From contig JAQISU010000115.1 in NCBI GenBank assembly GCA_029339505.1, forward strand, positions 4,126,001-4,190,000: 64,000 nt of DNA, written 5' to 3'. Below the pieces are notes generated by a model, which was not told where the DNA came from, did no database searches, and saw nothing but the letters and a program-made list of their open reading frames with translations. Positions 35,516 to 47,002 of this stretch are shown here, one piece after another; within the stretch, counting starts at the first letter, position 1, and every line of letters begins with the position of its first letter. The position numbers and the translations under genes are program-made. The DNA is from Unio delphinus. Lineage: Eukaryota; Mollusca; Bivalvia; Unionida; Unionidae.

Positions 35516-36774
35516 GTAGTTCCACTCTACATTTTAACCTTTTTAAAAATTGGTGACTTAAACGTTCGCTACGCATATACTGGTATATGTTCTAAATTTA
35601 CATTCTATGACCACTTTTCACCATTTAATAAATACTCTGTTTTTTATATGCATTCTATAAATAATAGCATGGTTCTTAAACGTAAATGTTTCTCACCTAA
35701 GAATAGCCATTTCTCAGTGTATTAGCTAGCTATGTCATATTACTACATATTATTTCACGATTTAAGTATCAACATTGGAATTTGTTTCGTCATTTTCAGT
35801 ACAATGTGGTGCTTAAAAACAATTAAAAAACTTATCGTGGTACTTAATTATAATAACGATGAAATAAAGCGTGATGGACGGGACCAATATTCAGTTACGT
35901 TATTATCACCTAGCAACCATATACTTTGTTCCCAAGTCCAAAAATGTCAAATTTGCTGCAGTCTCAGACGATTGATAGAAATATAAATTAAATGAAGCCC
36001 AATAGTTTAGTTTTAAAAATGTTAAAACTTCAGGAAGAAAAAAACTAATTCAGTAGTTAGTACAAAAAAATGTAAGTTGGTGCAATGATGATAATAAAAG
36101 TGTCAAAAATAGCAAGACCGATAGTAAAACGTATTATGTATATGGCTACAGTTTGATCAAATCGAACACGTATCTTTTGACTGGTATTATGTTAAAAATA
36201 TTACCACTCCAGCTATGTTTAATTTTCCGATCGAATATTTCGCTGTGGTTTCGCGTGTGACTTTGATAGATACAGAGAGATATAATGCGATGACTAAAGT
36301 CGTACCTCCGCTGACTAAACTGAGCTATGTAAAATCCACTGCTATTACCCTTGGGTCTAAGAGAACTAACACGGGAATGTGCCAGAGGACAAAATGACCT
36401 GTGCTGTAACAGACAAAAATTTGATCGACGTAGTCTTGTCTGCCTTGTCAATCGGTCTCAATCAATGCATTTAAATTAAATCAAGTTGTTGGGCGCAAAA
36501 TATGTTACTCGTACATATAAAAAAAAAACTTGCGTGTAACCCAAAATTTGCGATTTGAGAATATTGCTATGAATTTTGGCAATTTGTTGTGCGAGCTACA
36601 AAATCAGGAATATACACTTACGCTAGTGATGTATGAAGAACATCACGTTACCTTGCAAAGTTTAAATTAGTGTAGGCCTATTAGCAACGATGGAGATTGA
36701 AGGGGATTATGTTTGTCTTAGCGAGGACAAGGATTTATTTTCAGTTTCAAGGAAGGTCTATAAATACGTCAGTA
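35516..36774. other. No confident gene
   Basis: Would be intronic if the preceding exon is real. Holds an 84-aa frame (35732-35986) and overlapping frames on both strands at 36146-36451. None has a recognisable domain. Confidence 0.45.
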
Positions 36775-36827
36775 TTCTCTCTCTCTCTCTGTCTCTCTGT
36801 CTCTCTCTCTGTCTCTCTCTCTCTCTC

Positions 36828-36921
<94 letters not shown>
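36775..36921. repeat. (CT)n / (GTCT)n microsatellite
   Basis: CT runs with interspersed GTCT units. The Leu-Ser frames are artefacts. Confidence 0.98.
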
Positions 36922-36925
<4 letters not shown>

Positions 36926-37162
36926 CTAATCATTTACCTTAATTAAATCTCTGTAGCGCGTTTTTGGCTTGTTTGTTTGCTTTATGCTGTTGTTATGTTT
37001 TTTAAATATCTAAAACTGTTTGCGATTTGTCCTGCTCGTTCTCAGAATAATGTATATATGTTTATATAGTGCCCTGTAGCAGTGGTATATTTTTCTTTTG
37101 CTTTCTGGTAGGTCTGCGAATATGTAACGTTGAATTATCGCTCTTGCTCGTTGTACATGCTC

Positions 37163-37163
<1 letters not shown>

Positions 37164-37207
<44 letters not shown>
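37164..37207. repeat. (TA)n microsatellite
   Basis: About 22 TA units. Confidence 0.98.
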
Positions 37208-37208
<1 letters not shown>

Positions 37209-37968
37209 CACTAATACGATGTTAGTTGTGAGACGCTGAGACAGATACACTCACTCACCATCGTGTCCTCTTTTTGAAAGTTCAAATATGGTAACCTTAC
37301 GTATTCCTGACACAGCAACTATTGAATTGCACACGCACCATGCATGCATCATATATAACGGCGGGGACGCGTGTCATGCGGAGGTGATTGGTGCCGACAG
37401 GATTCGTTTTGTGTCAATTTGACTGCTGCAATAAAAGCGGGCTTTGTAGCTATTACAGATGGTTAACCTCATGATATTTGTATAATTTCATAAATATTTC
37501 GTAACTTGACAGGTGGAAACTATACAAGCAAAGGTCAGTTTGCTAATTGTTTGTGTAGCCATAGGACAAAAGATCGGTATTTTTTTAACAATTATTTGAT
37601 GGTCCTGATTAAAATTGAATTGTACATAACTTCATAAAAATGCAATACTTATAATGATATGTTTGGGGAAAAGGGCATTTATAAGTGGGTATCGCTATCT
37701 TTGTTACATAAAAAAATGTACGTCTTTGAAAGCTCCCAATGGCTAGCATGTCTTTGAGGTTTACAATAGCAGCTTGTTTTAATTTCCTAATTTCCTATTA
37801 ATGGCTATTTTCGTTAAAAAAAAACAAAAAAAAAAAAACGGAGGGACCGCCTGACGTGTGTATGAATGCACGAACATTTTAGATGTATATTTACTAAAAT
37901 AGTGTCATTGGCTTGACATTTACAGTGGAGACTTGTTGGTATATTTGACTATAAGAATTACGAATTTG

Positions 37969-37969
<1 letters not shown>
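37208..37969. other. No recognisable feature
   Basis: AT-rich sequence with an A-rich run at 37817-37841. No TSD or SINE body accompanies the run. Confidence 0.5.

Positions 37970-38052
<83 letters not shown>
37970..38052. repeat. (CT)n microsatellite
   Basis: About 40 CT units. Source of the Arg-Glu minus-strand frame. Confidence 0.98.
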
Positions 38053-38057
<5 letters not shown>

Positions 38058-38268
38058 ACACAAAGACATTTCTTCTAAGAAAATATTTTAGATTCATTGT
38101 TCTAGGTACTTTTTTTATTTGGTACCTGTTTGTTAAAATGCTGCCCCGAGTGGTCTACGGCTCTTGCCTTTACATATCACTGAGATCGCACCTTTGTCCG
38201 CGGGGGTTCTAGTCTCGACCCGGTTAACGTGGTTTTGTAAGAATGTGGGTATGCCAGTAGTTTTGCCA

Positions 38269-38890
38269 TCTTCGCTATCCAAGGTCCCAATATGATAACC
38301 CTATCGACAACCATGGCGTTTCGAGCAGATCTGTGAAATTCACTGGATGCGGCGGCGCATCCAATAGAAATTAGGTTATTAAAATTCGAACACTTTTACT
38401 ACACGTTATACTGGCAAAGTATCCTTTATAAGTCAATTGCCTCCACCATTTCCAGCCGATGTATAGTTACACACTATTGGTTAGTTACCTACTAAGGGAG
38501 GCAACTCATGAAATCCAATAGATATTGCTAGGACAAAACATTAAAATATCTCTTCGAACTGCCAAGGTGTTTCTTCTATAACCCATATTACACTCATTAA
38601 TCATACACCAAAATAAAGGGGACAATAGGTAAAATACAAGGTCTTTTTTAAATATCCAGTATAACCAGTGAGAAAACTCTGGGAAATTCTTTTTCTTTAC
38701 AATTCTAACCCTATGCAAAATATGAAACTGTGAAGCGCCACCTTACACACTATTGATTAGGTGACGTTACATACTAAGGGAGTCATCTTGTGAAATCCAG
38801 TAGACAACGCTAGGACAAAGCATTAAAATATCTCTTCGCTCCGCCAAGGTGTGAATAGGGTTATCATATCGGATCCTTGGGTAGCGAAGA
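38269..38890. mobile_element. 622-bp non-autonomous element with 36-bp TIRs
   Basis: The left 36 bp (38269-38304, starting tcttcgcta) and the right 36 bp (38855-38890, ending tagcgaaga) are inverted complements with about four mismatches. Inside, a roughly 110-bp direct duplication (38470-38577 and 38743-38850: 'ttacacactattg...ctaggacaaa...cgccaaggtgt') surrounds a copy of the dispersed repeat also found at 26658. No transposase is encoded. The TSD is unclear, so the superfamily is not assigned. Confidence 0.72.
38562..38742 (+). repeat. Dispersed repeat, uninterrupted copy (paralogous empty site)
   Basis: Partner of 26658-26853. It runs through 'cgccaccttacacac' without the LTR, which supports the LTR boundaries inferred at 26854 and 28012. 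Confidence 0.82.
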
Positions 38891-39002
38891 CGGTAACTTC
38901 AGCTGGTTGTTTGTTCTTCCCGGGATCTTCCTCTACCAAGTATACTAGCCGCCATGTAAAACAAATGGTATGTGGTGAAAATTGCTTTAAACCACCATAA
39001 TC

Positions 39003-39459
39003 AAACATATGCTAAGAATCTATTGATTGTATCCAAGAATGACAAACGTACACCTATTATAAACATTGAAATAGATGGCAGGTTTTCCTTTTTAATCAAT
39101 GCCTGTGAGCATACAAATAGCTTTAACTTTCAAACAAACAATGAAAAAGAAATACGCGGCTGTGCAAAATAATTTCAAGCCTAGGTCCCATGTTATTGTC
39201 AAAATGTAAATGCCTTAATATGTACACATTATTGTTGTATGTAGGCAAACTGTTTTGTTATAGCGTTTCTGTCAACATTTCAATTCAATCGAGAGCAAAG
39301 AATGAAAATGTGTATTATGCCAACTTTGAAACCTTAAAATGTTTAATGAAAACCCCATCTGGACGAAACTGAATACACCAGCTGGCCGTCTTTGATCTCT
39401 CCTGTCTAATCAAGATGAATTCGGATAAATTCATTCTGTCACTGAATACTTTTCATGCC
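39003..39459. other. No confident gene
   Basis: Holds two short plus-strand frames (66 and 60 aa) with no known similarity. The last 50 bp may be the 3' untranslated part of the LINE remnant that follows on the minus strand. Confidence 0.4.
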
Positions 39460-39600
39460 TTAGGTGATAAACAAGGTTTCCACGAGAGAGCGCCACTGCT
39501 GTTGGCATGCGGCCTGTCTATTGAAAGTTTCCCATGTCAGGCCGAACCACTTCCGTTCTTTATCAGCTGTCCTTCGCCATGTCTCCATGGGCCGTCTCAG
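39460..39600 (-). pseudogene. 3' end of a non-LTR retrotransposon reverse transcriptase
   Basis: The minus-strand frame ends RRPMETWRRTADKERK, then GLTWETFNRQAACQQQWRS and LVETL, directly before its stop at 39460. The pattern RP..TWRR...E....GLTW......A....WR.LV..L is the well-known C-terminal tail of many animal LINE reverse transcriptases. Only this tail is recognisable. The frame continues upstream to 39699 without convincing similarity, so the element is severely 5'-truncated. The 159-aa plus-strand frame 39415-39894 is its shadow plus a minisatellite. The motif match is seen; the clade is not assigned. Confidence 0.62.
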
Positions 39601-39695
39601 TGTAATGCTGTTCAGGACAGTGAGTCTTGTGGCATACGACACACGTCCATTCCCGCCTTCTTCTTTTTCAATAAATCTCGGTACTATATAAAACA

Positions 39696-39788
39696 CCATT
39701 CACGTCTTTCACATACCGGAAGACAGCCATTCACGTCTTTTACATACCGGAAGACAGCCATTCACGTCTTTCATATACCGGAAGATAG
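39696..39788. repeat. 31-bp tandem repeat, 3 copies
   Basis: Units with 'ccattcacgtctttcacata' plus 'ccggaagacag'. Confidence 0.93.
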
Positions 39789-40197
39789 CGGTACTAATAT
39801 TGCACCGCACAGACTTGACATTGTGTTATGTCCTCATTTTGCTTACTCGTCTACTTTTTTCGTCTTAGAAGGGAAAACATGTATATTGTTATAAAAAAGT
39901 TTTGGTTTTTTGCTTGAAAAAATATGGCAATTTCTTTTTCCACGTATTATTACGGATTTATTGACGGCCAATGGTATCAGGTGGCCTTCACTGGTCCCTG
40001 AAAGCTTTTTGCATTGATATATTAAAAGGTAATGCTGTCAACATGTTATTACGACCATAGGATTTTGCAGAACGAAGTTTTTGATAGTCCTAAATAGGCG
40101 TTGAATGAATATCTTGACAAATAATTACCGAATGGCTTCAGGAAAGTTCTGAGACCCAGTTAACTCGAGGTCTTGATCAATACACGTAAACATGCGT
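39789..40197. other. No recognisable feature
   Basis: AT-rich sequence before the next minisatellite. Confidence 0.5.
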
Positions 40198-40505
40198 GGG
40201 CCTTTTCTTTATTCAATACTAAACATGCGTTTCAATACTAGACATTCGTGAGTCTTTTCTTTATTCAGAACTGGACATGCATTAGCCTTTTCTTTATTCA
40301 GAACTGGACATGCATTAGTCTTTTCTTTATTCAGAACTGGACATGCATTAGTCTTTTCTTTATTCAGAACTGGACATGCATTAGCCTTTTCTTTATTCAA
40401 TAACTGGACATGCGTTAGCCTTTTCTTTATTCAATAACTGGACATGCGTTAGCCTTTTCTTTATTCAATAACTGGACATGCGTTAGCTTCTTCTTCATTC
40501 TATAC
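40198..40505. repeat. 33/34-bp minisatellite, about 9 copies
   Basis: Units of 33 bp ('cagaactggacatgcattag' + 'ttttctttatt') grade into 34-bp units ('caataactggacatgcgttag'). The 33-bp units give a minus-strand frame with an 11-residue NKEKxNACPVL repeat. This follows from the period being a multiple of three. Confidence 0.93.
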
Positions 40506-41229
40506 TGGACTTGATGGCTTAAACTGATCCGAAAAACTCACTCTCTGTGTCTTGATAAGTATTGTGCTCGATGAGGAGTTAACTTGAAGGCCAGCTTATT
40601 GTATTGATTTTTTTTTAAAATCTGAATTAGGCGGCTATTTGTGACAACACCAACAAAAATGTTATCATTTACCACTCCGCCTTAGACAGGCATAAGGTAA
40701 ACACATCCTGACCTTTACTTTTTTTATTTTCAATTCAGCAGACCAAAAACCTTGAATATTGAATGTTCGGGTGATATTAGAATATGCTAATGAACATGGC
40801 CGTGGTACATAACGTTCATAAATACACCCCTTCACGACTGCGTCGAAAATATCTGATTGTTTAACTTTTTGCATTAACCGCTATTGAAGTTTCGTCCCTC
40901 CGGCATAGGCATGTAAATATATTTCCCATTGTAAAACTATGAGGGAAGTAAACATCGAAACATTTTACTTCACACAAAAAATCTCAAATTTCAGTACTTT
41001 AGAACGACTCCATATTGCATTCAAAGTTGTTTGTCGCCTACATGCATCTGATTTTTATTACTATTTAAAATCCTATATGTGTAAACTCCACACATTATTT
41101 TGAATAAATTCATTTTATAGTCATTATATATCTGTTAGAAATCGTGAGGAAACACAACATAATAATAAATCGAAATAATTGACATATAATATCACGATTC
41201 ATTCATCTCACTCTCAAACTGTTTCTCGA
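40506..41229. other. No confident gene
   Basis: The minus-strand 69-aa frame at 40665-40874 is unrecognised. Otherwise AT-rich unique sequence. Confidence 0.45.
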
Positions 41230-41670
41230 CCAGACACAATTAATCATCCAATCCCAGGGCTTGATTCGCTTCAGACACAAATCATCTAATCCCAGGGCTT
41301 GATTAGCTTCAGACACCAATCATCCAATCCCAGGGCTTGATTCGATTCAGACACAACAAATCATCTAATCCCAGGGCTTGATTCGCTTCAGACACAAATT
41401 ATCCAATCCCAGGGCTTGATTCGATTCAGACACAACAAATCATCCAATCCCAGGGCTTGATTCGCTTCAGACACAAATCATCCAATCCCAGGACTTGATT
41501 CGATTCAGACACAACAAATCATCTAATCCCAGGGCTTGATTCACTTCAGACACAACTAATCATCCAATCCCAGGGCTTGATTCGCAACAGACACAATTAA
41601 TCATCCAATACTTTGGCTGATTCGCTTCAGACACAACTAATAATCAAATCGCATGGCTTGATTCACTTAA
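41230..41670. repeat. About 41-bp minisatellite, 11 copies
   Basis: Units carry 'atcccagggcttgattcg' and 'cttcagacacaa', with length variation (36-43 bp) from a variable spacer. The 'gcttcagacac' and 'gattcagacac' subtypes alternate. Confidence 0.93.
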
Positions 41671-42710
41671 TTTGACTACAAATTGATTGTTTACCCAGAG
41701 TAAAGTCAGTACACGTCGTTTAAAGGTTTTGAAACAAAATTGTGCTAAAATAGTAGTCGCGTCCTTAACTTTTACAATTTTGGTTTATATGTTTTAAATC
41801 GACTTTACTGTTGCTTTTGTTGATAACTTGTATTGCGCCAATTTGGCATTTACATTTTTGTATCTGCTACCCGTGCATATTCTTAATATCACACTAATTA
41901 CAGACACCGCTTTATATGCATGCCATGCGTTATCTTTAACATCAAAATATTTACAGTCTTACAGACACCGTTTTTATATGCGTGCCACGCGTTATCTTTA
42001 ATAGCATAATAGTTACATATACCGTTCGCATACGCACTAAACAAATGCTTACAACGAGAAGAAAATTACCTCCACAATTTACGCATCATATATAAAATAC
42101 CTGAGTATTCAGACTTCAGACGCCACTAATTTTGCTTTGATCTTGTCTGTACTTTAATTTAAAATGTTATTGTTACATGGAATATAGATACGAGCATCAA
42201 CCTAATTATTACTGATTAATTTTGCATATTAATACGCTGCACAAGACCGACAGGCAAAATGCAATAAAGATTTACATAATTCAGTTGATTAACCTGTTTA
42301 CCCAATAGGTTTATATGAACCATATGAGTTGAAAGATGTTCAAGCCATTTTTTACGTTGTCACAAAAGTAAATTCGTATAACTCCATTTATTTGTATACC
42401 AGGTCTTTGGTTCTTCTTTAAATTGTATCAAGGATGTACAAAAAATTACACTTTTATAAAGAAAAGATTGGTTGTGTTCTAGTCAGTGCTTTCTTGCGTG
42501 CGAATAAGATTCGATGAGGAAAGCCCTAACCTTCTATTGCATCGTTGACACGTTTAGTAATAATATCTGTTATCGTTAAATGCATCATGTGGAACAGCAT
42601 TCATCTTATTCCTTTCGATGAGGTATACAATAACAATAGAACTGTTCCAAATAATTTATCTGCTCTGATGAGTTTACAAAGAACCAAATCCCAATCACAG
42701 TGGAATGGTA
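41671..42710. other. No gene; one 60-70 bp duplication
   Basis: At about 41900-42010 a segment 'acagacaccg.tttatatgc.tgcca.gcgttatcttta' is present twice. The 68-aa frame at 42545 is unrecognised. Confidence 0.45.
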
Positions 42711-43400
42711 ATCGCGACAAATTATACATATATATGACGGGAGAAGGGTAATAACAACAAATTATACATATATATGACGGGAGAAGTGTAATAACAACAA
42801 ATCAGACATATATGACTGGAGAATGGCAGTTGCTACCAATGAGTCATATATGTTACTGGAGAATGGCAGTTGCTAACAATTATTGATACATATGACTGGA
42901 GAATGGCAGTTGCTAACAATTATTGATACATATGACTGGAGAATGGCAGTTGCTAACAATTATTGATACATATGACTGGAGAATGGGAGTTACTAGCAAT
43001 TATTGATACATATGACTGGAGAATGGCAGTTGCTAACAATTATTGATACATATGACTGGAGAATGGCAGTTGCTAACAATTATTGATATATATGACTGGA
43101 GAATGGCAGTTGCTAACAATTATTGATACATATGACTGGGGAATGGCAGTTGCTAACAATTATTGATACATATGACTGGAGAATGGCAGTTGCTAACAAT
43201 TATTGATACATATGACTGGAGAATGGCAGTTGCTAACAATTATTGATACATATGACTGGAGAATGGCAGTTGCTAACAATTATTGATACATATGACTGGG
43301 GAATGGCAGTTGCTAACAATTATTGATACATATGACTGGAGAATGGCAGAGGCAAAACATAATTTATACAGATGACTGGAGAATGGCAATTACTACAATA
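42711..43400. repeat. 40-bp minisatellite, about 16 copies
   Basis: Units of 40 bp with 'atgactggagaatggcagtt' and 'gctaacaattattgatac'. Central units are almost identical. The first (42711-42800, 'atatatatgacgggagaag') and last units are diverged, as expected for edge units. Confidence 0.95.
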
Positions 43401-43904
43401 TAAATTTATTTATTATTATTTTTAAAAAATCATTTCCGATATCAACCAGCAATCCTCAAAAATGATATTTAGTTTGTTAAGAGATGAAAATCTTCATGTG
43501 AAAATCTTTCTCACTGGATCACTGACGAGAAAATAATTTGGCACGCTTATCCGTCATTCCTCTTGCATTCTTCACTTTCTCTTCAATGCATTTACCGTGT
43601 CTAATTAATTTTGTTTAAAATATTGTTTTATTTAATATAGTATATTGCTGTCGCTTTTTCCCAACCGCCCCTTTTACTTACTGTGTGTATTTCGCTATAT
43701 TTGATTTATTTTGTTTGACCGTTGGTTTCAGTTGATGTATATTAATCCGTTGGTTTCAGTTTACTTCGCTGTCCATACAACAAGTGCTCTAAAGTCAGTA
43801 GTTCAGTATTTTATTAAAGAATATTATTTCTGAGTTACTACATCTTAAACAATGTAATCTTGCTTTGTATGAGTTACAACGTCTAAATCGTGACTTTAGT
43901 CCTT
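43401..43904. other. No recognisable feature
   Basis: AT-rich sequence with a short 'ccgttggtttcagtt' duplication near 43718 and 43748. Confidence 0.5.
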
Positions 43905-44210
43905 TTTGGGTCAACGTATCTCAGTCGTGGCCGTGGTTCTTTCTCAGTCAACACATCATAATCGCGACCTTCGTGCCGAGTCAACACATCTGAATCGCGG
44001 CCTTCGCTCTGCGTCAACACATCGTAATCGATGCCTTCGTTATGAGTCAACACATCGTAATCGTGGCCTTCGTACTTTCTGTGTCAACTCATCTCAGTCG
44101 TGGCTTTCGTGCTTTCTGATAAGACACGTAGTAATCGCGGCCTTCGTGCTCAGTCAACACATCTCAATCGTGGCTTTCTTTGTTTCTGAGTCAACACATT
44201 CTATCACCGC
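43905..44210. repeat. Degenerate 33-39 bp minisatellite, about 8 copies
   Basis: Units of the form 'gagtcaacacatc.taatcg' + 'cggccttcgtgc'. It gives rise to the 114-aa plus-strand frame with an STHxNRxLR repeat, which is not counted as a gene. Confidence 0.88.
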
Positions 44211-44267
44211 CTTCGTGACACGCTTTTATCTGCCAATTGTAATCTTGTAGTAATTGTTAACGGTAAA

Positions 44268-44900
44268 ACTCTCTAAACTTTCAGTGTCTTAAGCGGGAAA
44301 ACGCTTTAAACTTTAAACCTTTTTAGCTGTTTGTTTGTTTGTTTGTTTGATTAGGATTTTTAACGTAGCTTTAACAATTTTTCAGTCATATCGCTACGAT
44401 GTCTGCAGTGAGGCAGTTTATAGTGATGTCTAGCACTGAGACATCATGCCGCAGACATGTAGCATGATGTCTCACCTAGTCACATTATCCTGACACCAGG
44501 CCGACCAGTCCTAACACTAACCTCTTAATGCTGAGCGTCAAGCGAGGCAGCTGTTAGTACCATTTTTTCAAGTCTTTGGTATGACTCGGCCGGGGATCGA
44601 ACCGACGACCTTCCGCTTCCGGGGCGGACGCTCTAGCCACTAGGCCACCGGAGCGGTTCTTTTTAGCTATAAATCGCTTTAAACTTTCACCGTTTTTAGC
44701 GGTAAATCACTTTAAACTTTCAACGTTTTCTAGCGGTAAAATGCTTTAAACTTTGTGGGGTTTTTTTTAAGCGAAAATATGCGTTAAACTTTCAGCGTTT
44801 GTAAGCGGTTAAACGCTTTAAACGTACAACGCTTTTATCAGGAAAGCATTATAAAATTATAATCTAATTTTAGCAGTAAAACGCTTTAAACCTTTAAAGA
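44268..44900. repeat. About 36-bp minisatellite interrupted by SINE B
   Basis: Units of 'cgctttaaactttca' + 'cgtttttagcggtaaa' occur at 44268-44328 and 44659-44900. The array is continuous apart from the SINE at 44329-44658. Confidence 0.88.
44329..44658 (-). mobile_element. SINE family B, full length, perfect 10-bp TSD
   Basis: The best family B copy. Its minus-strand 5' end starts 'accgctccggtggcctagtg' at 44657 (A-box region). The B box is 'cggttcgatccccggcc' at about 44605-44589. The core 'gactggtcggcctggtgtca' follows, then the 3' end and a (CAAA)n tail (plus-strand gtttgtttgtttg, 44329-44348). The TSD ctttttagct is perfect at 44319-44328 and 44659-44668. The tRNA head still looks intact enough for polymerase III boxes. 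Confidence 0.95.
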
Positions 44901-44934
44901 AATCCATAAAATCAATCGGAATATTCCCCAATAT

Positions 44935-45375
44935 GTCCTAAATTTTACAAGTATCTCCAACACCAATATGTCCCAAGCTTTACAAGTATCTCCAACACCA
45001 ATATGTCAGAAGCTTTATAACTATCTCCAACACCAATATATCCGAAGCTTTACAAGTATCTCCAACACCAATATGTCCCAAGCTTTACAAGTATCTCCAA
45101 CACCAATATGTCCCAAGCTTTACAAGTATCTCCAACACCAATATATCCGAAGTTTTACAAGTATCTCCAACACCAATACGTCCCAAGCTTTACAAGTATC
45201 TCCAACACCAATATGACAGAAGCTTTATAACTATCTCCAACACCAATATATCCGAAGCTTTACAAGGATGACCAACACCAATAAGTCTCATGCTTTACAC
45301 CAATCTCCAACACTAATACGTTTCAAGCTTTACAAGTATATCCAACACCAATATGTCCCAAGCGTTGCAAGTATA
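44935..45375. repeat. 35-bp minisatellite, about 12 copies
   Basis: Units of 35 bp with 'tttacaagtatctccaacac' and 'caatatgtcccaagc'. Three variants ('gtcccaagc', 'gtcagaagctttataac', 'atccgaagc') occur in a partly repeating order, suggesting multi-unit duplication. Confidence 0.95.
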
Positions 45376-45966
45376 TTCAGGGCTAGATGTAACTTCCGTC
45401 TACTGAGATTTAAATATCACCTATCACTTCTTATGAACATTCATGCAGTCTTTTTAAATTAACTGATGTTACCATTTTGTGTTCACACCTGCAAAGGTCT
45501 CCATTGATAAGCTATTTATAAAGTTACTCAACCGAGGTAAATACTTAATGTGCATGTACTTGTATATCGTTACAAAATAATATAGGTACAGTTCTTTTGG
45601 CAAATAATATCAGTACCTGTGGTTTTATATTATAAAATGTTACGTCATAGTTTCTGTTTCGCCTTGTCTCGTGATATTTCTTAGTTTCCGCCCGACTTGT
45701 ATGTCAGAATTTTTAAACTGTAACGTTAGAACTTTTATCTTATGTAGGCAAACGGATCTTTCTAACGATGACATTAATAGGGTAATTATTTCTATCCAGA
45801 TTCAATAATTAATAGAACATGTTCTTTGAGAAATTTTGTGTATACGTTTTCAAGTAACCCCATGTTTAGTCAGGGAAGTTACAGCATGTATATAAACAGA
45901 TGTATGCATGTAGAATGTGCTTATATTCTACGCAAGTCACACCAAAGATTTACAAAATGATACTAA
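45376..45966. other. No recognisable feature
   Basis: AT-rich unique sequence before the SINE B fragment. Confidence 0.5.
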
Positions 45967-46525
45967 AACCTGCCTCGCTTGGAGTTCAGCATTAAGAGGT
46001 TAGTGTTAGGACTGGTCGGCCTTGTGTCAGGATAATGTGAATGGGTTGGATATGATGCTAAAAGTCTGCGGCATAATGCCCGAGTACTAGATATCACTAT
46101 AAACTGCCACACTGCAAACACCGTAGCGATATGACTGAAAATTGTTAATGCAGGGCCGGACCTGCTATAGGGACCCAGGGGGCCCGGGCCACCCCCCTTT
46201 AAAAAAAAGCAACTTATTCACTGCTTTTGATAAAAGATGCAAAGGGGGTCCGGAATATTTTTTTATTTTATTTTTTTTAAATATTTTTTTAGTGTTTTTA
46301 AAACATTGCAGTTTTTAGTCACTTTTGTTAGATCTCTTTTTCAATGTTCAGATAGCACCAGATTGCACCATTTTGCATCCTTGAAAAAAATTTCCGGATG
46401 GGCATACCCTCGGACCCCCTAGAAGGCTCGGCGCTTCGCGCCTTCGCTTAACCCAATAACAAGTTTGTCCCCCCCCCCCCTGAAAAACTTAGGTCCGGCC
46501 CTGTAATGCTACATTAAAAATCAAA
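45967..46525 (+). mobile_element. SINE family B, 5'-truncated, split by a TIR element
   Basis: Core and 3' part on the plus strand: 'aggactggtcggccttgtgt', 'gtctgcggcataatgcc', 'cgtagcgatatgactgaaaa', then the insertion at 46151-46503, then 'gctacattaaaaatcaaa'. The tRNA-like head is missing. The removed insertion would leave 'gttaatgctacatta', matching the complement of the other copies. Confidence 0.85.
46151..46503. mobile_element. 353-bp TIR element with 'cagggccggacct' ends and 5-bp TSD
   Basis: The left end cagggccggacct and right end aggtccggccctg are exact inverted complements (13 bp). The TSD taatg flanks it (46146-46150, 46504-46508), confirmed by the uninterrupted SINE B copies. 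The interior has C-rich and G-rich ends, a TTTA-rich middle and a small palindrome 'ggcgcttcgcgcc'. There is no coding capacity; the 61-aa frame inside is chance. The TIR resembles hAT elements, but a 5-bp TSD is not the usual 8. Confidence 0.87.
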
Positions 46526-46526
46526 A

Positions 46527-46550
46527 TCACACACACACACACACACACAC
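46527..46550. repeat. (CA)n microsatellite
   Basis: Twelve CA units directly after the SINE B 3' end. Confidence 0.95.
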
Positions 46551-46895
46551 AGAGGCGTACGCTTATACTTCATGCCTCCCCGACCAAGACTCGAATTCAT
46601 ATATGTTACATTTACGGGCATACGCTTGTAATTATCGTCCATTTGACGGAAAAGGAAGAAAATGTTTTTGTTAAATGTTCTCGAGTTTAACGCTGTCACC
46701 CCCATAGCAACAAGGAATGTTCTGGAAATTATATTGTCTCCCATACAACAGCAAGAACTCCAGGGTGTCGTTGGACAACAACAACTCCAGTTTCTTCAAC
46801 TTGTTTTGCTGTGGGAACAAAATTCACTGTATTTATTAATTTTTTTTACATCAGGAGAGGTTTTAAAAAAAATATTATCACTATTAATTATTTAT

Positions 46896-47002
46896 GTATT
46901 TATTATTATTATTATCATTATTATTATTATTATCATTATCATCATCATCATCATTATTATTATTATTATTATTATTATTGTTGTTGTTGTTGTTGTTGTT
47001 AT
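46896..47002. repeat. (ATT)n/(ATC)n/(GTT)n microsatellite
   Basis: Trinucleotide run that shifts from ATT to ATC, back to ATT, then GTT. Accounts for the 116-aa and 65-aa frames over it. Confidence 0.97.

Larger units (their letters stand above)
38143..39002 (+). mobile_element. SINE family A split by a TIR element
   Basis: The 5' half (38143-38268) has the 'gccccgagtgg' head, a B-box region and the 'gtgggtatgccagtag' body. The 3' half resumes at 38891 with 'ttgttcttcccggg', 'ctagccgccatgtaa' and 'aaaattgctttaaaccac'. The two halves abut the inverted ends of the element at 38269-38890. Confidence 0.85.

Noticed and set aside
39415..39894. 159-codon plus-strand frame, the longest without obvious simple repeats
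   Set aside because: Its first half is antisense to a LINE reverse transcriptase tail and its second half is a 31-bp tandem repeat.
40209..40400. Cysteine-containing 11-residue repeat protein on the minus strand
   Set aside because: The 33-bp unit length is a multiple of three. Neighbouring 34-bp units break the frame.
43906..44250. 114-codon frame with a Ser-Thr-His repeat
   Set aside because: It is a product of a degenerate minisatellite with indels.
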